Assembly (NCBI RefSeq): GCF_008728835.1
Contig: NZ_CP042582.1
Location: 372,001-436,000 of the forward strand
Direction of reading: 5' to 3'
Origin: Hypericibacter adhaerens
GTDB taxonomy: Bacteria > Pseudomonadota > Alphaproteobacteria > Dongiales > Dongiaceae
Length of the DNA stretch: 64,000 nt
The notes below the pieces were generated by a model. That model made no database searches, was not told where the DNA came from, and was given only the letters and a program-made list of their open reading frames with translations. How positions within the stretch are numbered: position 1 is the stretch's first letter; the number at the start of each line of letters is the position of its first letter. Shown here in pieces: positions 33,924-42,012 of the stretch. A program made the position numbers and the translations under genes.

Positions 33924-35167
33924 TCGGCTTCGCGGGCATGACCCATCTGGGCCTCGTATCGGGCCTGGCGGCTGCAGCCAAGGGCGAGGCCGTGACCGCC
34001 TTCGATCCGGATTCCGATCTGGTCGCTCGGCTGGCCCAGGGCCGGTTTCCGATCGACGAGCCGCAATTGGCGGAGATCTGGGCCGCTCATCGCGACCGGG
34101 TCCGCTTCACCAGCCAGGCATCCGACCTTGCCGCTTGCGGCCTGATCTATGTGGCGCCGGACGTCCCCACCAACGACAGCGGCGTGAGCGATCTCGCACC
34201 TGTGGAGCGCCTCCTCGGCATCGTCGGCAAGGCCGCTGCCGGGAGGACGCGGGTGCTGTTGAGCCAGGTGCCGCCGGGCTTCACCCGCGCGCTGGGCGAT
34301 CCGTCGATCTACTACCAGGTCGAGACCCTGGTGTTCGGTCGCGCCTTCGAGCGCGCGCTGGAGCCCGAGCGCTTCATTCTGGGATGTGCCGATCCGGCGC
34401 AGCCCCTGCCGCCTGCCTGTCGAGGCTTCCTCGAGCGGTTCGGCTGCCCGATCCTGCCGATGCGCTATGAGAGCGCGGAACTGGCCAAGATCGCGATCAA
34501 TTGCTGTCTGGCCGCCAGCGTCACGGTCGCCAACACGCTGGCCGGCCTGGCCGAGAATGTCGGCGCCGACTGGTCGGAGATCGTCCCCACCTTGCGGCTC
34601 GACCGCCGCATCGGGCCGCATGCCTATCTGACGCCGGGCCTGGGTCTCTCGGGCGGCAATATCGAGCGCGATCTCGCGACCGTGACGCGGATGGCCGACG
34701 CGACCGGCGCGGACGCCGCTTCCATCCGCGCGATGCTGAGCAACAGCCGTTATCGCAAGGATTGGCCGCTGCGCCGCTATGGCGAGCTGGTGGGCGACCG
34801 CATCACCCATGCGCGGCTCGCCCTCTGGGGGCTCGCCTACAAGGAGAACACCCACTCGACCAAGAACTCGCCGGCACTGGCCTTCCTCGCCGGCCTGGGC
34901 CCCTCGGTGGTGCGGGCCTACGACCCGCTGGTCGCGGCCGACGCGCGCTATCATCCCGGGATCCTGCAGGCGAAGGATCCGCTCGATGCCTGCCGCGATG
35001 CGGATGCGCTGGCGATCCTGACCCCCTGGCCCGAGTTCCGACGCGTCGCGCCGCGCGATGTCGCGGCGGCCATGAAGGGACGTGTCGTGCTCGATCCCTA
35101 TCGCCTTCTCGATCCCGAAGCCTGCCGCGCGGCGGGCCTCCAGCAAGCCGTACTGGGAGCGCCATAG
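33920..35167 (+). CDS. UDP-glucose/GDP-mannose dehydrogenase homologue lacking the catalytic Cys
   Basis: A 415-residue relative of nucleotide-sugar 6-dehydrogenases. Lys in ELAKIAINCC and the segments VAPDVPTND, LSQVPPGFTR and LALWGLAYKENT show the family and its three-domain layout. The catalytic motif, normally GGSCFxKD, reads LSGGNIERD, so the nucleophilic Cys is absent. The N-terminal glycine motif is also altered (GFAGMTHLG). It may catalyse only partial oxidation, bind without turnover, or use another chemistry. It is coupled by ATGA overlap to the oxidoreductase. Confidence 0.8.
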   Translation: MIGFAGMTHLGLVSGLAAAAKGEAVTAFDPDSDLVARLAQGRFPIDEPQLAEIWAAHRDRVRFTSQASDLAACGLIYVAPDVPTNDSGVSDLAPVERLLGIVGKAAAGRTRVLLSQVPPGFTRALGDPSIYYQVETLVFGRAFERALEPERFILGCADPAQPLPPACRGFLERFGCPILPMRYESAELAKIAINCCLAASVTVANTLAGLAENVGADWSEIVPTLRLDRRIGPHAYLTPGLGLSGGNIERDLATVTRMADATGADAASIRAMLSNSRYRKDWPLRRYGELVGDRITHARLALWGLAYKENTHSTKNSPALAFLAGLGPSVVRAYDPLVAADARYHPGILQAKDPLDACRDADALAILTPWPEFRRVAPRDVAAAMKGRVVLDPYRLLDPEACRAAGLQQAVLGAP

Positions 35168-35183
35168 ACGGAGCGCCATAGAC
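35156..35183 (+). repeat. 14-bp perfect tandem duplication over a stop codon
   Basis: GGAGCGCCATAGAC occurs twice back to back (35156-35169 and 35170-35183). The first copy contains the TAG stop of the dehydrogenase homologue (35165-35167). The second copy puts a GGAG site 14 bases before the GTG of the next gene. It looks like a recent slip-strand duplication. Confidence 0.85.
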
Positions 35184-35186
35184 ATC

Positions 35187-36074
35187 GTGACCCTGGAACA
35201 TCGACAAAATCCGCCCGCCGAACCCGCCCGTGTCGTGGTGCTGGGCTCGCGCGGTTTCATCGGCGCCGCCTTGGTGCGCGATCTGCAGGCTGCCGGCATC
35301 CCGACCCTGGCGGTGGCTTCGGCCGATCTCGACCTGTCGGCGCCCGACGCGGCGGCGGCGCTGACGGCACTGCTGCGGCCCGAGGATACGGTGGTCTTCC
35401 TCTCGGCCCTCACGCCCGACAAGGGACGCGACATCGCGACCTCCATGCGCAACCTGCGGATGGGCGAGGCGGTCGCGGCGGCGCTCCAGGCGCAGCCCGT
35501 GGCCCATCTCGTCTATATCAGCTCGGACGCGGTCTATCCGTTCGAGAGCGGCCTGGTCTCGGAGGCGACGCCGGCCGCCCCCATCGATCTCTACGGCGCC
35601 ATGCATCGCACCCGCGAGCTCATGATGCAGCAGGCCTTCAAGGGGCCGCTGGCGGTCCTGCGGCCTACGCTCGTCTATGGTGCCGCCGACACGCACAACT
35701 CCTACGGTGCCAACCGCTTCCGGCGGATGGCCCAGAAGGACGGAAAGATTGTGCTGGGCGGCAAGGGCGAGGAGACGCGCGATCATGTCCTGATCGACGA
35801 CCTCGTCGCCATGATCCGCGAGGTGCTGCGCCATCGCAGCCACGGCACGCTCAATCTCGTCACCGGTCAGTCGGTGACGTTCGACGAGCTGGCGCGGCTG
35901 GTGGCGGGGCTGTTCAGCCCCGCGGCGGAGGTGGTCCATACCCCGCGCCAGTCGCCGGTCACCCACCGGCATTTCGATTCGGCGGCGCGCCGGCGGGCCT
36001 TTCCCGAATTCCGGTTCACGCCGCTGGCGGATGGCCTGCGGAAGGTCCATCGCGAGGCCATCGGTGGCACCTGA
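35187..36074 (+). CDS. NAD-dependent epimerase/reductase (extended SDR)
   Basis: A 295-residue SDR. It has a Rossmann start with GSRGFIGAALV, a catalytic Ser in YISSDAVYPF, and LYGAMHRTRELM in place of the usual YxxxK (Tyr kept, Lys replaced by His or Arg nearby). RPTLVYGAAD and a C-terminal substrate domain follow. It may be a sugar 4-reductase or epimerase. The GTG at 35187 lies just after the 14-bp tandem repeat; upstream in-frame starts exist inside the preceding gene but look unlikely. Confidence 0.75.
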   Translation: MTLEHRQNPPAEPARVVVLGSRGFIGAALVRDLQAAGIPTLAVASADLDLSAPDAAAALTALLRPEDTVVFLSALTPDKGRDIATSMRNLRMGEAVAAALQAQPVAHLVYISSDAVYPFESGLVSEATPAAPIDLYGAMHRTRELMMQQAFKGPLAVLRPTLVYGAADTHNSYGANRFRRMAQKDGKIVLGGKGEETRDHVLIDDLVAMIREVLRHRSHGTLNLVTGQSVTFDELARLVAGLFSPAAEVVHTPRQSPVTHRHFDSAARRRAFPEFRFTPLADGLRKVHREAIGGT

Positions 36075-36192
36075 CCGGCGGCTCGATTCTGGCGCGACAT
36101 TTGCGCGAAGGCCGGCTATATCGGCGCCCTCGAGCCATCGGACCATCATCGACCCCGACCCCCGGCGGGACGGAAGACGAAAGGAAGCATCA

Positions 36193-37191
36193 ATGGCCGG
36201 AAAGACATATGCGGTTCTGGGCGGCGGCGGATCCTTCGGCCTGCACACCTCGAAATATCTCCTGGATCATGCCGATCCGAAGAAAGTCATCGCGGTCGGC
36301 CGCAACCTGCCGAAGCAGGACTGCTTCACGCTCGGGATCGGCGACGGCGATCCGCGCTACAGCTATCACGCCTATCACGTGAACTACGAGCTCGACCTGC
36401 TGATGGAGCTGCTCGATCGCGAGCGCCCGCAGGTGATCATCAACTTCACGGCGCAGGGCGAAGGGGCTGCCTCCTGGAAGAAGTCATGGCGCTTCTTCGA
36501 GACCAATTGCGTGGCGCTCGCCAAGCTCAGCGAGGAGCTCATGGCGCGCGACTGGCTCGAGCGCTTCATCCATATCGGCACCTCGGAACTCTATGGCTCG
36601 GTCGACCATCCCGCGACCGAAGACACGCCGATCAAGCCCTCGAGCCCCTATGCGGCCTCGAAGGTCGGGTTCGACTTCTATCTGATCTCGATGAATCGGT
36701 TCCTCAAATTCCCGATGAACATCATCCGTCCGTCGAACGCCTACGGACCGGGCCAGCAGCTCCATCGGGTCGTGCCCAAGGCCATCGTTTGCGGCCTCAC
36801 CGGCGAGAAGCTGCCGCTCCAGGGCGGCGGCCGCGCGGAGAAGTCCTATATCCACAATCGCGATCTCGGCCGCGCCATCTATCTGGTATCGGAGAAGGCG
36901 CCGATCGGCACGATCTACAATGCCGGCCCCAAGGAGCCGACCTCGATCCGCCGCGTCGTCGAGCTTTGCGCCGAGGCGCTGGGCATCCCCTTCGAGCAGC
37001 TCTGCGAGGTGACCGGGGATCGCCTGGGGCAGGATTCGCGCTACTGGCTCGACAGCAGCGCCATCAAGCGCGACGCCGGCTGGGAGCCGCAGATCGGCTG
37101 GCAGGAAGGGCTGGCCGAGATGGTCGCCTGGGGCCGCAAATATCGCGACGAGCTGGCGCGCCTGCCCAAAGATTTCCGTCTGCGGGCGTGA
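36193..37191 (+). CDS. NAD-dependent epimerase/dehydratase (extended SDR)
   Basis: A 332-residue extended SDR. The N-terminal loop is AVLGGGGSFGLHT, a variant of GxxGxxG. The catalytic residues are in GTSELYGSV and SPYAASKVGFD (Thr/Ser, Tyr, Lys). RPSNAYGPGQQLHRVV is typical of dTDP-glucose 4,6-dehydratase and GDP-mannose 4,6-dehydratase relatives. AAGGAAG precedes the ATG. It is coupled by a 4-base GTGA overlap to the NUDIX gene. Product not predictable beyond a 4-keto or 4-epimer nucleotide sugar. Confidence 0.85.
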   Translation: MAGKTYAVLGGGGSFGLHTSKYLLDHADPKKVIAVGRNLPKQDCFTLGIGDGDPRYSYHAYHVNYELDLLMELLDRERPQVIINFTAQGEGAASWKKSWRFFETNCVALAKLSEELMARDWLERFIHIGTSELYGSVDHPATEDTPIKPSSPYAASKVGFDFYLISMNRFLKFPMNIIRPSNAYGPGQQLHRVVPKAIVCGLTGEKLPLQGGGRAEKSYIHNRDLGRAIYLVSEKAPIGTIYNAGPKEPTSIRRVVELCAEALGIPFEQLCEVTGDRLGQDSRYWLDSSAIKRDAGWEPQIGWQEGLAEMVAWGRKYRDELARLPKDFRLRA

Positions 37192-37658
37192 CCGGCGACA
37201 AGGCGCCATCGGTGCCCGGCCCGCGGCTGCATCCCTCCGATGCGGTCGCGGCGATCATCGTGGTGCCCGGGCAAGGCTATCTGCTGCAGCTTCGCGACGA
37301 CCGTCCCGACATCTTCTTCCCCGCCCATTGGGGTCTCTTCGGCGGCGCGATCGAGCCCGGGGAGAGCGAGGAGCAGGCGCTGCAGCGCGAGCTTGCCGAG
37401 GAGATCGGCATCGAGCTGCCGCCCGGCGTCGCCCGCTACGTGACGCGGATCGACTTCGACTGGAACCGGCCGGGCTGCGGCCGCACCACGCGCGCGTTTT
37501 TCGAGGTCACCGTGCCGGCGGAGCGCGTGCAGTCTCTCGTTCTGCGCGAAGGATCCGATCTGGAGGTATTTCCGCCGGAGCGGATCGCGGCCTTACGGGT
37601 CACGCCCTATGACGCTTTCGGCCTGTGGCTGCATATGAACCGCGAACGCATTATCTAG
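37188..37658 (+). CDS. NUDIX hydrolase
   Basis: A 156-residue NUDIX protein. The NUDIX box is complete: GAIEPGE followed by RELAEEIGI. WGLFGG upstream and the substrate-side segment RPGCGRTTRAF suggest a GDP-mannose or ADP-sugar pyrophosphatase type, but this is only a guess. The start is a GTG overlapping the upstream stop (GTGA). Its TAG stop (37656-37658) falls in the CTAG at which an IS481-family element inserted; the reading frame is intact and would end at the same codon without the insertion. Confidence 0.88.
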   Translation: MTGDKAPSVPGPRLHPSDAVAAIIVVPGQGYLLQLRDDRPDIFFPAHWGLFGGAIEPGESEEQALQRELAEEIGIELPPGVARYVTRIDFDWNRPGCGRTTRAFFEVTVPAERVQSLVLREGSDLEVFPPERIAALRVTPYDAFGLWLHMNRERII

Positions 37659-37659
37659 A
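37654..37659. repeat. Left target-site duplication TCTAGA
   Basis: Six-base direct repeat next to the left end of the IS element. It contains CTAG, which gives the stop codon of the NUDIX gene on the plus strand and of the transposase gene on the minus strand. Confidence 0.9.
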
Positions 37660-38605
37660 TGTGGAGCCTCAACAGGTTGTTCCGGGCCAAGGGGAGTCTG
37701 CTGATGGGCGACTTTGAACCGATACTGCCATGAGGTCGATGCCAATTGTAGCGGTGTATCCAGTTGGGCAGTTCGGCGGCGCGCTGGCGTGAGGTGTTGT
37801 AGGCGCGGGCGTAGGCCCATTCGCGCAAGGCGGTCTGGATGAAGCGCTCGGCCTTTCCGTTGGTCTTGGGTGTATAGGGCTTGGTGCGGATGTGCTTGAG
37901 ACCTAGCCGTTTGCAGGTTCTGCGGAAGGCGAAGGCTTTGTAGCAGGAGCCGTTGTCGGTCATGACGCGCTCGACCTTGACGCCGAGGCTTGCGTAGTAG
38001 GCGACAGCGGCTTTGAGGAAGGCGATCGCACAGCCTTGGCGCTCGTTCTTCATCACCTTGGAGAAGGCGATGCGCGAGGCGTCGTCGATGGCGACATGGA
38101 CGAACTCCCAGCCGATGCCGCGGGCGTTGCTCTGGCCTCGGCGGTCGCCTGTGATGCGATGACCTACGCGATTGAACTTGCCCAGCTTCTTGATGTCGAT
38201 GTGGATCAGTTCGCCGGGGTTGTCGCGCTCGTAGCGGCGGACCTCGACCGGCTCAAGGGCACGGAATTTGTTCAACCCGAGCCGCTTCAGAACACGGCTC
38301 ACCGTGGCCGGTGAGACCCCAAGCTCGGCGGCGATCGCTTTGCCCGTCAGCCGGTCCCGCCGCAGCGCCGCGATACGCTCAACGATCGCCTGCGGCGTAG
38401 GCCGGTAGAGCCGGTGAGGACGTGAGCTGCGATCCTGCAAACCCGCAACTCCTTCCGTCCGAAAGCGCTTCACCCACTTGCGCACCGTGCGCGGGCAGAC
38501 GCCTACGGCTTCGCTCACGGCCTTCGGCGTCTGCCCGCTCGCAACCAGGCCAACCATCCACTCTCGACCGCGCGCCGTCAGACGGGCATTCTTATGGACG
38601 TTCAT
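37655..38605 (-). CDS. IS481-family transposase
   Basis: A 316-residue DDE transposase. The N-terminus holds two helix-turn-helix units (for example AVGVCPRTVRKWVKRF and LGVSPATVSRVLKRLG). The rve-type catalytic core has Asp in IHIDIKKLG, Asp in MTDNGSCY and Glu in NGKAERFIQ. The ATG at 38605 has GGAGAGGG upstream. The element supplies no stop codon itself: the frame ends at TAG inside the TCTAGA target duplication. The protein looks complete and active. Confidence 0.93.
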   Translation of the reverse strand: MNVHKNARLTARGREWMVGLVASGQTPKAVSEAVGVCPRTVRKWVKRFRTEGVAGLQDRSSRPHRLYRPTPQAIVERIAALRRDRLTGKAIAAELGVSPATVSRVLKRLGLNKFRALEPVEVRRYERDNPGELIHIDIKKLGKFNRVGHRITGDRRGQSNARGIGWEFVHVAIDDASRIAFSKVMKNERQGCAIAFLKAAVAYYASLGVKVERVMTDNGSCYKAFAFRRTCKRLGLKHIRTKPYTPKTNGKAERFIQTALREWAYARAYNTSRQRAAELPNWIHRYNWHRPHGSIGSKSPISRLPLARNNLLRLHI

Positions 38606-38694
38606 CCGGTCCCTCTCCTTGGAAAAACTGAGGCTTCGACAACCGTCAGCTTCTCCCGGCAGGGGCCGGATGGACAACCTGTTGAAAGCTCACA
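37660..38694 (-). mobile_element. IS481-family insertion sequence, intact
   Basis: A 1035-bp element with terminal inverted repeats beginning TGTG at both ends and sharing the core TCAACAGGTTGT. It is flanked by a direct 6-bp repeat TCTAGA (37654-37659 and 38695-38700), matching the known NCTAGN target preference of IS481. It encodes one transposase on the minus strand. It lies just past the NUDIX stop, between that gene and the next sulfotransferase, and breaks no reading frame. Confidence 0.92.
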
Positions 38695-38700
38695 TCTAGA
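38695..38700. repeat. Right target-site duplication TCTAGA
   Basis: Identical six-base copy next to the right end of the IS element. Removing the element and one copy restores a continuous NUDIX end followed by GCGATTC. Confidence 0.9.
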
Positions 38701-38968
38701 GCGATTCAAGAGTGCCGCTCCGACGCTTCTATCGCCTCGCACTCTTCCGCCTTGAACCGGTGTCCGCTCGCCCGAATCAGGATGGCTCCGCCGAGAGGGC
38801 TTGAGACCGAAATGTGATTGGTTTCAACCCCCGCTTGCATTAATTAATTGACCAGCGGCGGCACGGCCCCGTGGCAGCTTTGTGGCAAAAAGGTCTGAGT
38901 CATTGCACCACCGATAGCCGGGCGTTAAAGTTGATCCATAATAATTGCCTCAACTTTCAGGGGCATAA
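38701..38968. other. 268-bp AT-richer intergenic region with inverted repeat
   Basis: It lies between the IS element and the sulfotransferase gene. It is less GC-rich than its surroundings (for example TTAATTAATTG near 38840). A perfect 8-bp inverted repeat, AAAGTTGA (38927-38934) and TCAACTTT (38950-38957), stands just before the AGGGG ribosome site of the sulfotransferase. No gene is seen. Confidence 0.5.
38927..38957 (+). promoter_or_regulatory. Inverted repeat upstream of a sulfotransferase gene
   Basis: AAAGTTGA and TCAACTTT, separated by 15 AT-rich bases, end 11 bases before the GTG start at 38969. It may be an operator or an mRNA hairpin that affects translation start. Confidence 0.4.
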
Positions 38969-39859
38969 GTGGGGCACAGCACGATTTTCTGGAGATCGCG
39001 ACAGCTCTCGGTGATCTCTCCGTCGACGGCGATCAGCCTTCGAGCCCGGACCTTGCTGACACGCGTCGGCGCCGCCCTGCGCGCTCCCTCGCCCGAGCCG
39101 GGCCGGGTCTTCTTTCTCCATGTCCCGAAAACCGGCGGCATGACCGTCCAGCAATATCTGACGGCGTGCTTCGGGGGAAAACGGGGCGGGCGGCGCTGCA
39201 AGCTTGGCGAGATTTATCTCAACCAGCCGCCGAGCGATCACAAGATCGATCGGGCGCGCCATTCGCACTTCGTCTGCGGCCATTTCTCCTGGGCCAGCAT
39301 CGAGCGCATCGGCATCCGCGAGGACGACTATATCTTCACCTTCCTGCGGGAACCGCGAAGCCGGCTGAAATCCTTCTATCGCGTCATGACGAACTATCCG
39401 ACGGACCACATCACCGAAGCCGTGATGGGCCGTGTCGAACGCTGCCGCGACATGTCCCAGGTCGGCATGTTCACCACCATCGATCCCGATATCCGCAACA
39501 TGATCGACAACTACATGGTGCGGCAGCTGGCGGGCCGGTTGACGGATTATCCCATCCCCGAATCCGAATGGCCGGAGCTGCTGGAGACGGCCAAGCGGAA
39601 CCTGCAGCGCCTCAATCGCATCGGTTTCCAGGAAACCTACGATGCCGATTTCGGCTATATCCTGAACGACCTGCATCTGCCGCGGTTGACGCAGATTCCG
39701 AGGGACAACGCGACCGAGGATGTCGTCAAGCGCGCCTGGGCGAAGAGCAGAACCTACCAAGAGGATCCTGCCGAGGTCGCGGCGGCGATGGCGCCGCTGG
39801 TCCGCTGGGACGAAGAGCTCTACCAGTACGCCCGGCAGCTGCGCTCAGACGAGCCTTAG
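38969..39859 (+). CDS. Sulfotransferase (Sulfotransfer_2-like)
   Basis: A 296-residue sulfotransferase. The 5'-phosphosulfate loop is FFLHVPKTGGMTV and the 3'-phosphate motif is FLREPRSRLKSFYR. HSHFVCGHF lies between them as in the sulfotransferase at 2493, so the two are probable paralogues. It starts at GTG with AGGGG about six bases upstream. It is convergent with the methyltransferase gene. It is likely to sulfate a second position or a second sugar of the polymer. Confidence 0.85.
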   Translation: MGHSTIFWRSRQLSVISPSTAISLRARTLLTRVGAALRAPSPEPGRVFFLHVPKTGGMTVQQYLTACFGGKRGGRRCKLGEIYLNQPPSDHKIDRARHSHFVCGHFSWASIERIGIREDDYIFTFLREPRSRLKSFYRVMTNYPTDHITEAVMGRVERCRDMSQVGMFTTIDPDIRNMIDNYMVRQLAGRLTDYPIPESEWPELLETAKRNLQRLNRIGFQETYDADFGYILNDLHLPRLTQIPRDNATEDVVKRAWAKSRTYQEDPAEVAAAMAPLVRWDEELYQYARQLRSDEP

Positions 39860-39908
39860 CAGGTTTCCGGAGCCGATCCGCTTTCGCGCGCGGCGTCGCC
39901 GGCGGCTG

Positions 39909-41078
39909 CTACGAAACGTTGCGCGGCCAGGCCGGCGGCGGCACGAAACGCGCGCCGAGGCCTTCCAGCCGCGCTACGACCTTCTCCGATACGATTGGCG
40001 TCAGGGGCACGTAGACGGTACTGTCGGCCGGCGCATCCTGAGGCGCGAAGATCGGCTTTCCCTTATAGCGGCCGCCGATGCGCGACTTGTCCTCGTCCAC
40101 GAAAAAGTCGATGCGCCCCTCGAGCGCGCCATAGAGCCACATTCCGGAGATGGACGTGCCGAAGATCCCGAACTGCCCCCGATCCGACAGGGCGCGGGCG
40201 CGCTCGATGACGGTTCGAAGCCAGGCGATGGTCGCGCCGGCGATGCGGAATCCGCTGGGTGCGCCCGGCTTCGGCAGCGGCTGGTGGCCGCTGTGGCCGA
40301 GATAGGTGATCTCCTTGCCCAGCACGGAAGTCGTCGCGACGGCGGCGGTCAGCCCGGCGCGGCTGGCGAGATAGCGCAGCGTATCGAGCGAGAAATGACA
40401 GAGATGATCCGCCACGAGCAGATCGAAGGGCGAGGTCTCGATGTCCGGCACTTCGATGAAGAGATGGCCGCCTTTCTCCAGCAGCCCGGTCGCGGCGTTC
40501 AATGTCGACAAGGGTGCCGGCATATGCTCCAGCGAATGGATCATCGACACGAGGTCGTAGCGTCCAGGGATGGTCCCCACATCGTCGGTCGCGTAGAGCG
40601 CGGCGAAATTGGGGATCTTCTGGAGTGCCGCGAGGCCGCGGTCGGACAGCTCGTTGCCGTAGAGCTCCCATTGCGGCAGCGCCTTCGAGAAGCCCGCGAG
40701 CGCCGCGCCGTTGCCGCAGCCGATATCGATCAACCGGCCCCGGGCCGGCGGCTTGACCGTTGCGGTGACGAAATCCACCAGGACCTGGGAGCGGGGCGAA
40801 GCCTCGCCGCTGGCCGTGGTGAAGACGATCTGCTCGGCGCCGCCCGACAGGTGGTAGATCTCATAGGCGCCATAGATGCGACGAATCTCGTCCTGCCACC
40901 GGCGATCCGGCAGCTTCTGGATGCCGCCGCAGGATCGGCACACGGCGAGGCTGCCCCCGGCCGGCCAAGGCTTGCAGTCCGAGGTGACGCGCGGCAGCGC
41001 GGCGAACTCGGGCTGCATCTCCAGGCCATGATCGCCGCAGATCTGGCAGGCGGATCCGGAGGTTTCAGGGCCGGTCAT
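39909..41078 (-). CDS. SAM-dependent C-methyltransferase-like protein with zinc site
   Basis: A 389-residue, three-part protein. The N-terminus has two CxxC pairs (CQICGDHG and CRSCGGIQ), a zinc module found in sugar C-methyltransferases. The central methyltransferase has motif I LIDIGCGNGAAL and SMIHSLEHMPAP. The C-terminal domain, with FGTSISGMWLYGAL and VDEDKSRIGG, resembles Methyltransf_14. This layout is known for enzymes that put a C-methyl branch on a nucleotide sugar. It lies 13 bases downstream of the transketolase gene pair on the same strand. Confidence 0.85.
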   Translation of the reverse strand: MTGPETSGSACQICGDHGLEMQPEFAALPRVTSDCKPWPAGGSLAVCRSCGGIQKLPDRRWQDEIRRIYGAYEIYHLSGGAEQIVFTTASGEASPRSQVLVDFVTATVKPPARGRLIDIGCGNGAALAGFSKALPQWELYGNELSDRGLAALQKIPNFAALYATDDVGTIPGRYDLVSMIHSLEHMPAPLSTLNAATGLLEKGGHLFIEVPDIETSPFDLLVADHLCHFSLDTLRYLASRAGLTAAVATTSVLGKEITYLGHSGHQPLPKPGAPSGFRIAGATIAWLRTVIERARALSDRGQFGIFGTSISGMWLYGALEGRIDFFVDEDKSRIGGRYKGKPIFAPQDAPADSTVYVPLTPIVSEKVVARLEGLGARFVPPPAWPRNVS

Positions 41079-41091
41079 GCCGATGGCCGTC

Positions 41092-42012
41092 TCATGCCAG
41101 GCCGAGCGCGGCGCAGATTGCCGGCACCGACAGCCCGTGCTCGTCCAACAGATCGTCGTGGCTGCCGTAGCAGTGCTTGAACTCGTCCTGGAGCGTGAAG
41201 ACGTCGAGCCGGCAGGAGGCGCGGCTGGTCCAGGCGATCTCGCGCACGCGCATGGCGAGGCTGCCGTTGGGCGCGCACTCCTCGATCACGACGACCTGCT
41301 TGAAGCGGGCGAGAATCTCCGCGATGCGATCGCGGTCCAGCGGCTTCAGGGTATGGACCGAGGCGATGGCGGCGCTCCGGCCGGCCGCGTCGAGGCGTTC
41401 CGCCACGGCGAAGGCCCGCTTCATGATCGGGCCGTAGGAGAGGATGCAGACATCCCGGCCGGGCTTGATCATCCGCAGCTTGCCGAAGGCCCAGGGCTCG
41501 GCGGCGGCCGCGGTGAAATCGGGCTCGCCGGCCTTGCCCAGGCGCAGATAGACCGGCCCCTGCTCCTGGGTGGCGCACCAGCGGGTCGCCGCCGCCGTCT
41601 CGGACGGGTCGCAGGGCGCGATCACCGAAAGATTGGGGATCGAGCAGGCGATGCTGACATCCTCCTGCGCGTGGTGGGTGGCGCCGAGGGTCGAATAGGT
41701 GACGCCGCCGCCGATGCCAACGACCGTGACCGGGAGGTTCTGGTAGCAGAGATCGTCGCGCACCATCTCGAAGGGCCGGTAGAGGGAGAAGGTGGCGATG
41801 GTGTAGGCGAAGGGCCGCAGGCCGCGCTGCGCCATGCCCGCCGTCATGCCGATCATGATCTGCTCGGAGACGCCGGTGTTGATGAAGCGCTCCGGGAATT
41901 CCTGGCGGAACTTGGCGATCGAGCCGGCCGGCGAGATGTCGGCGACGACGATGCAGAGCCGCGGGTCGGCCTTGCCGAGCTCGTAGAACGTGTCCGCGAA
42001 CCTGTTTCTCAC
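41092..42012 (-). CDS. Transketolase, C-terminal subunit
   Basis: A 306-residue protein equal to the pyrimidine-binding and C-terminal domains of transketolase. The catalytic Glu lies in NTGVSEQIMIGMTAGMA; FAYTIATFSLYRPFEM and LSYGPIMKRAF are further landmarks. It starts at a GTG that overlaps the stop of the N-terminal subunit by 4 bases (GTGA), so the two halves are made together and should form one thiamine-diphosphate enzyme. Split forms like this are common for dedicated sugar pathways. It may supply sedoheptulose 7-phosphate or act on a special ketose. Confidence 0.88.
   Translation of the reverse strand: MRNRFADTFYELGKADPRLCIVVADISPAGSIAKFRQEFPERFINTGVSEQIMIGMTAGMAQRGLRPFAYTIATFSLYRPFEMVRDDLCYQNLPVTVVGIGGGVTYSTLGATHHAQEDVSIACSIPNLSVIAPCDPSETAAATRWCATQEQGPVYLRLGKAGEPDFTAAAAEPWAFGKLRMIKPGRDVCILSYGPIMKRAFAVAERLDAAGRSAAIASVHTLKPLDRDRIAEILARFKQVVVIEECAPNGSLAMRVREIAWTSRASCRLDVFTLQDEFKHCYGSHDDLLDEHGLSVPAICAALGLA

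Noticed and set aside
36101-36122. TTGCGC and TATATC as a promoter before the epimerase gene at 36193
   Set aside because: The spacer is only 10 bases.
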